Source of the DNA: Geodermatophilus sabuli
GTDB taxonomy: Bacteria; Actinomycetota; Actinomycetes; Mycobacteriales; Geodermatophilaceae
DNA: 64,000 nucleotides
NCBI RefSeq assembly: GCF_900215145.1
Contig: NZ_OBDO01000013.1
Location: 62,001-126,000, forward strand
Direction of reading: 5' to 3'
This document shows, piece by piece, positions 62,240 through 64,000 of the stretch (positions are counted from its first letter, which is position 1; each line of letters starts with the position of its first letter). The position numbers and the translations under genes were made by a program. The notes under the pieces were generated by a model, which searched no databases, was not told the origin of the DNA, and was given only the letters and a program-made list of their open reading frames with translations.

Positions 62240-63085
62240 GTGCTCGACGCCCGGCTGGAGGCCCTGCAGGCCCAGCTCGCCCCGCTCCCAGGGGTGCTCG
62301 TGGCCTTCTCCGGCGGGGTCGACTCCGGCCTCCTGCTGGCCGCGGCGGTCCGCGCCCTCGGTGCCGAGCGGGTGGTGGCCGCCACCGCCGTCTCGCCGAG
62401 CCTCCCGGCCGCCGAGCGGGCGGACGCGGTCGCCTTCGCCGCCACGCTCGGTGTGCGCCACGAGCTGCCGCGCACCGACGAGCTGTCCCGGGAGGGCTAC
62501 GTCGCCAACGCCGGGGACCGCTGCGCCTTCTGCAAGACCGAGCTCGTCGACGTCCTGGTCCCCCTGGCCACCCGGCTGGGCATCGCCGACGTGGTCACCG
62601 GCACCAACGCCGACGACCTGCGGGCCGGGTTCCGGCCCGGGATCCGCGCCGCCGCGGAACGGGGCGCCTGGGCGCCGCTGGCCCGGGCCGGGCTGACCAA
62701 GGACGACGTCCGCGCCGCCGCCCGCCGGTGGGGGCTCGCGCTGGCCGACAAGCCGGCCGCGGCATGTCTGGCCAGCCGGATCGCCTACGGCGTGCCGGTG
62801 TCGGCGCGGCGACTGGCCCGCGTCGAGGCGGCCGAGGCCGCGCTGCGCACCGCCCTGCAGGCCGCCGGCCTGCCCGTGCGCAACCTGCGGGTGCGTGACC
62901 TCGGCACGGTGGCGGGCCACGACACCGCCCGGGTGGAGGTCGACGCGGCCGTCGTCCCCGCGCTGGCCGGGCGGCCGGACCTGCTCGCCGCAGTGGCCGG
63001 CTTCGACCGGGTCGACGTCGATCCGCGGGGCTTCCGCTCCGGGTCGATGAACGAGCTGCTGCCCGACCCCGTCCGCTACCGCTGA
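62240..63085 (+). CDS. larE: ATP-dependent sacrificial sulfur transferase LarE
   Basis: LarE donates sulfur from its own cysteine to the pyridinium dicarboxylate precursor of the nickel-pincer nucleotide cofactor. The 281-residue protein has the PP-loop SGGVDSGLLLAAA (Ser24-Ser29), the RCAFCKTEL motif (Cys95, Cys98), TGTNADDL, and Cys176 in KPAAACLASRIAYG. That cysteine aligns with the sacrificial Cys176 of Lactobacillus plantarum LarE. GTG 62240 lies 19 bases after truB. It is convergent with larB, which supports the assignment. Confidence 0.92.
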   Translation: MLDARLEALQAQLAPLPGVLVAFSGGVDSGLLLAAAVRALGAERVVAATAVSPSLPAAERADAVAFAATLGVRHELPRTDELSREGYVANAGDRCAFCKTELVDVLVPLATRLGIADVVTGTNADDLRAGFRPGIRAAAERGAWAPLARAGLTKDDVRAAARRWGLALADKPAAACLASRIAYGVPVSARRLARVEAAEAALRTALQAAGLPVRNLRVRDLGTVAGHDTARVEVDAAVVPALAGRPDLLAAVAGFDRVDVDPRGFRSGSMNELLPDPVRYR

Positions 63086-63768
63086 ACCGACCGCACGATC
63101 CGGGCGGCGGCCACCCCGGCGCCGAACCCGTTGTCGATGTTGACCACCAGGACCCCGGGCGCGCAGGCGGTGAGCATCGTCAGCAGCGCGGCCAGGCCCT
63201 CGAAGGCCGCGCCGTAGCCCACCGAGGTCGGCACGGCCACCACCAGCCGGTCGGTGAGACCGGCGACGACGCTGGGCAGCGCACCGTCCATGCCGGCGAC
63301 GACGACGACCGCGTCGGCCGCGGCGAGGTCGGACGCCACGGCCAGCACCCGGTGCACCCCGGCGACGCCGACGTCGTCCACCCGGCGGCAGCCCACGCCG
63401 CTCGCGGCCAGCGTGAACGCCACCTCGGCGGCCACCGGCCCGTCCGACGTCCCCGCGGTGAGCACGACCACCTCGCCGGAGCGTGGGGGGAGCTCGCCGA
63501 CGGCCACGCAGCGGGCCTGCTCGTCCACGGTGGCCCCCGGCCAGCGACGGCGGACCGCGGCGACGGTCTCGCTGTCGGCGCGGGTCGCCCAGGCGAACGC
63601 CGCACCGCCGTCGAGCAGCCCGGCCAGGCAGGCGACCGTCTGTTCCGGCGTCTTCCCGGCGGCGTAGACCACCTCGGGGGTCCCGGTGCGTCGTTCCCGG
63701 TCCAGGTCCAGGCGGGCGAAGCCGAGGTCGGCGGTGCGCTCGGGAGTCACCCGGTCAGCGTGCCCCAC
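63076..63768 (-). CDS. larB: Nickel-pincer cofactor biosynthesis protein LarB
   Basis: LarB carboxylates the pyridinium ring of NaAD and releases AMP, the first step of nickel-pincer nucleotide synthesis. The 230-residue protein has a PurE-like (AIR carboxylase) C-terminal domain: LTAGTSDGPVAAEVAFTL, VVVVAGMDGALPSVVAGL and VAVPTSVGYGAAFEGLAALLTML, then NIDNGFGAG. The N-terminal part contains FARLDLDRERRTGTPEVVYAAGKT. GTG 63768 is used; GTG 63750 is an alternative. Its end overlaps larE by ten bases. No larC or larA is in the window. Confidence 0.92.
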   Translation of the reverse strand: MGHADRVTPERTADLGFARLDLDRERRTGTPEVVYAAGKTPEQTVACLAGLLDGGAAFAWATRADSETVAAVRRRWPGATVDEQARCVAVGELPPRSGEVVVLTAGTSDGPVAAEVAFTLAASGVGCRRVDDVGVAGVHRVLAVASDLAAADAVVVVAGMDGALPSVVAGLTDRLVVAVPTSVGYGAAFEGLAALLTMLTACAPGVLVVNIDNGFGAGVAAARIVRSVQR

Positions 63769-63807
63769 GCGGGATTGACCGTCGCCGGGCCCGGGAAGGG
63801 GAGGGTC

Positions 63808-64000
63808 ATGAGCGTCGTGAAGATCAACGCGATCACCGTCCCGCCGGACAAGCAGGAGCGCTTCGAGGAGCGCTTCCGCGGCCGCGCGGGCGCGGTGGAG
63901 CAGACCCCTGGCTTCGAGTGGTTCGAGCTGCTGCGCCCCACGGAGGGCACCGACCAGTACCTGGTCTACACCCGCTGGAGCAGCGAGGAGGCCTACGAGG
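63808..64000 (+). CDS. Antibiotic-biosynthesis-monooxygenase (ABM) domain protein, 5' part
   Basis: This is the first 64 codons of a gene that runs off the right edge. ATG 63808 has GGGGAGGG upstream. The translation begins MSVVKINAITVPPDKQERFE, then GFEWFELLRP and YLVYTRWSSEEAYE, the pattern of the dimeric ABM/EthD-like beta-barrel fold. Related proteins include haem-degrading MhuD-type and quinol monooxygenases; which one this is cannot be told from the part seen. Confidence 0.82.
   Translation, partial: MSVVKINAITVPPDKQERFEERFRGRAGAVEQTPGFEWFELLRPTEGTDQYLVYTRWSSEEAYE

Overview
This is a very GC-rich, gene-dense chromosomal segment with many GTG starts and 4-base ATGA/GTGA overlaps. Its gene order is that of a conserved actinobacterial core block: ftsY, amt-PII-glnD, ffh, rpsP-khpA-rimM-trmD-rplS-lepB-rnhB-DUF2469-yraN-comM-dprA-xerC-whiG/fliA, rpsB-tsf-pyrH-frr-cdsA-rlmN, dxr-rip1-ispG and rimP-nusA-ylxR-infB-rbfA-nrnA-truB. 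Composition, DUF2469, DUF2631, DUF4439, ylxR and the WhiG/FliA-type sigma factor point to Actinomycetota. Geodermatophilaceae (Geodermatophilus, Blastococcus, Modestobacter) is my best guess, but it is an inference.

Layout. Positions 1-5240 hold the end of ftsY, a four-gene ECF metal-uptake operon on the minus strand (cbiO, cbiQ, a PDGLE-type cbiN and cbiM) and a divergent ammonium transporter with its PII protein. The shared upstream region carries two abutting 17-bp TTGC-N9-GCAA palindromes on the cbiM side and a GlnR-box-like array on the amt side. Positions 5339-9848 hold glnD, a small zinc-ribbon gene and ffh. Positions 9859-19024 form a less conserved insert between ffh and rpsP: an amidohydrolase, a two-component system, a secreted repeat protein, proS (usually near nusA), an AraC-type regulator and a molybdopterin oxidoreductase. 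Positions 19199-30721 hold the ribosome-maturation and secretion block, an atypical LuxR-type response regulator behind an AT-rich leader, the DNA uptake/processing genes and whiG/fliA. Positions 30731-33504 hold a VOC protein, an APC permease, a PadR regulator and an M23 peptidase. Positions 33813-42347 hold translation and nucleotide genes, with a minus-strand patch (DUF952-GNAT, PPK2, SpoU methyltransferase). Positions 42344-50536 hold a VIT-family transporter, DUF2631, the MEP-pathway genes dxr and ispG around the site-2 protease, and a PBP lipoprotein. Positions 50552-63085 hold hemerythrin, ferritin-like and lipoprotein genes, then the nusA-infB-rbfA-truB transcription/translation operon. 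The window ends with larE, larB and the start of a monooxygenase-like gene.

How it fits together. Two nitrogen genes (amt and PII) and the PII-modifying enzyme GlnD form one sensing module. The ECF transporter, with its Nur-like operators, and the nickel-pincer cofactor genes larB and larE suggest that the cell imports and uses nickel. Most of the rest is housekeeping: protein targeting, ribosome biogenesis, tRNA modification, isoprenoid precursors and envelope proteolysis.

No CRISPR array, insertion sequence, prophage or tRNA/rRNA gene is visible. The most unusual structures are: (i) three perfectly phased 83-bp repeats just before dxr, each a 28-residue micro-ORF overlapping the next start by GTGA; (ii) a dispersed palindromic repeat family, one copy of which is read as the C-terminus of rlmN; (iii) a probable CTG start for the site-2 protease; (iv) several genes with a -10 hexamer 5-9 bases before the start codon, as in leaderless transcription.
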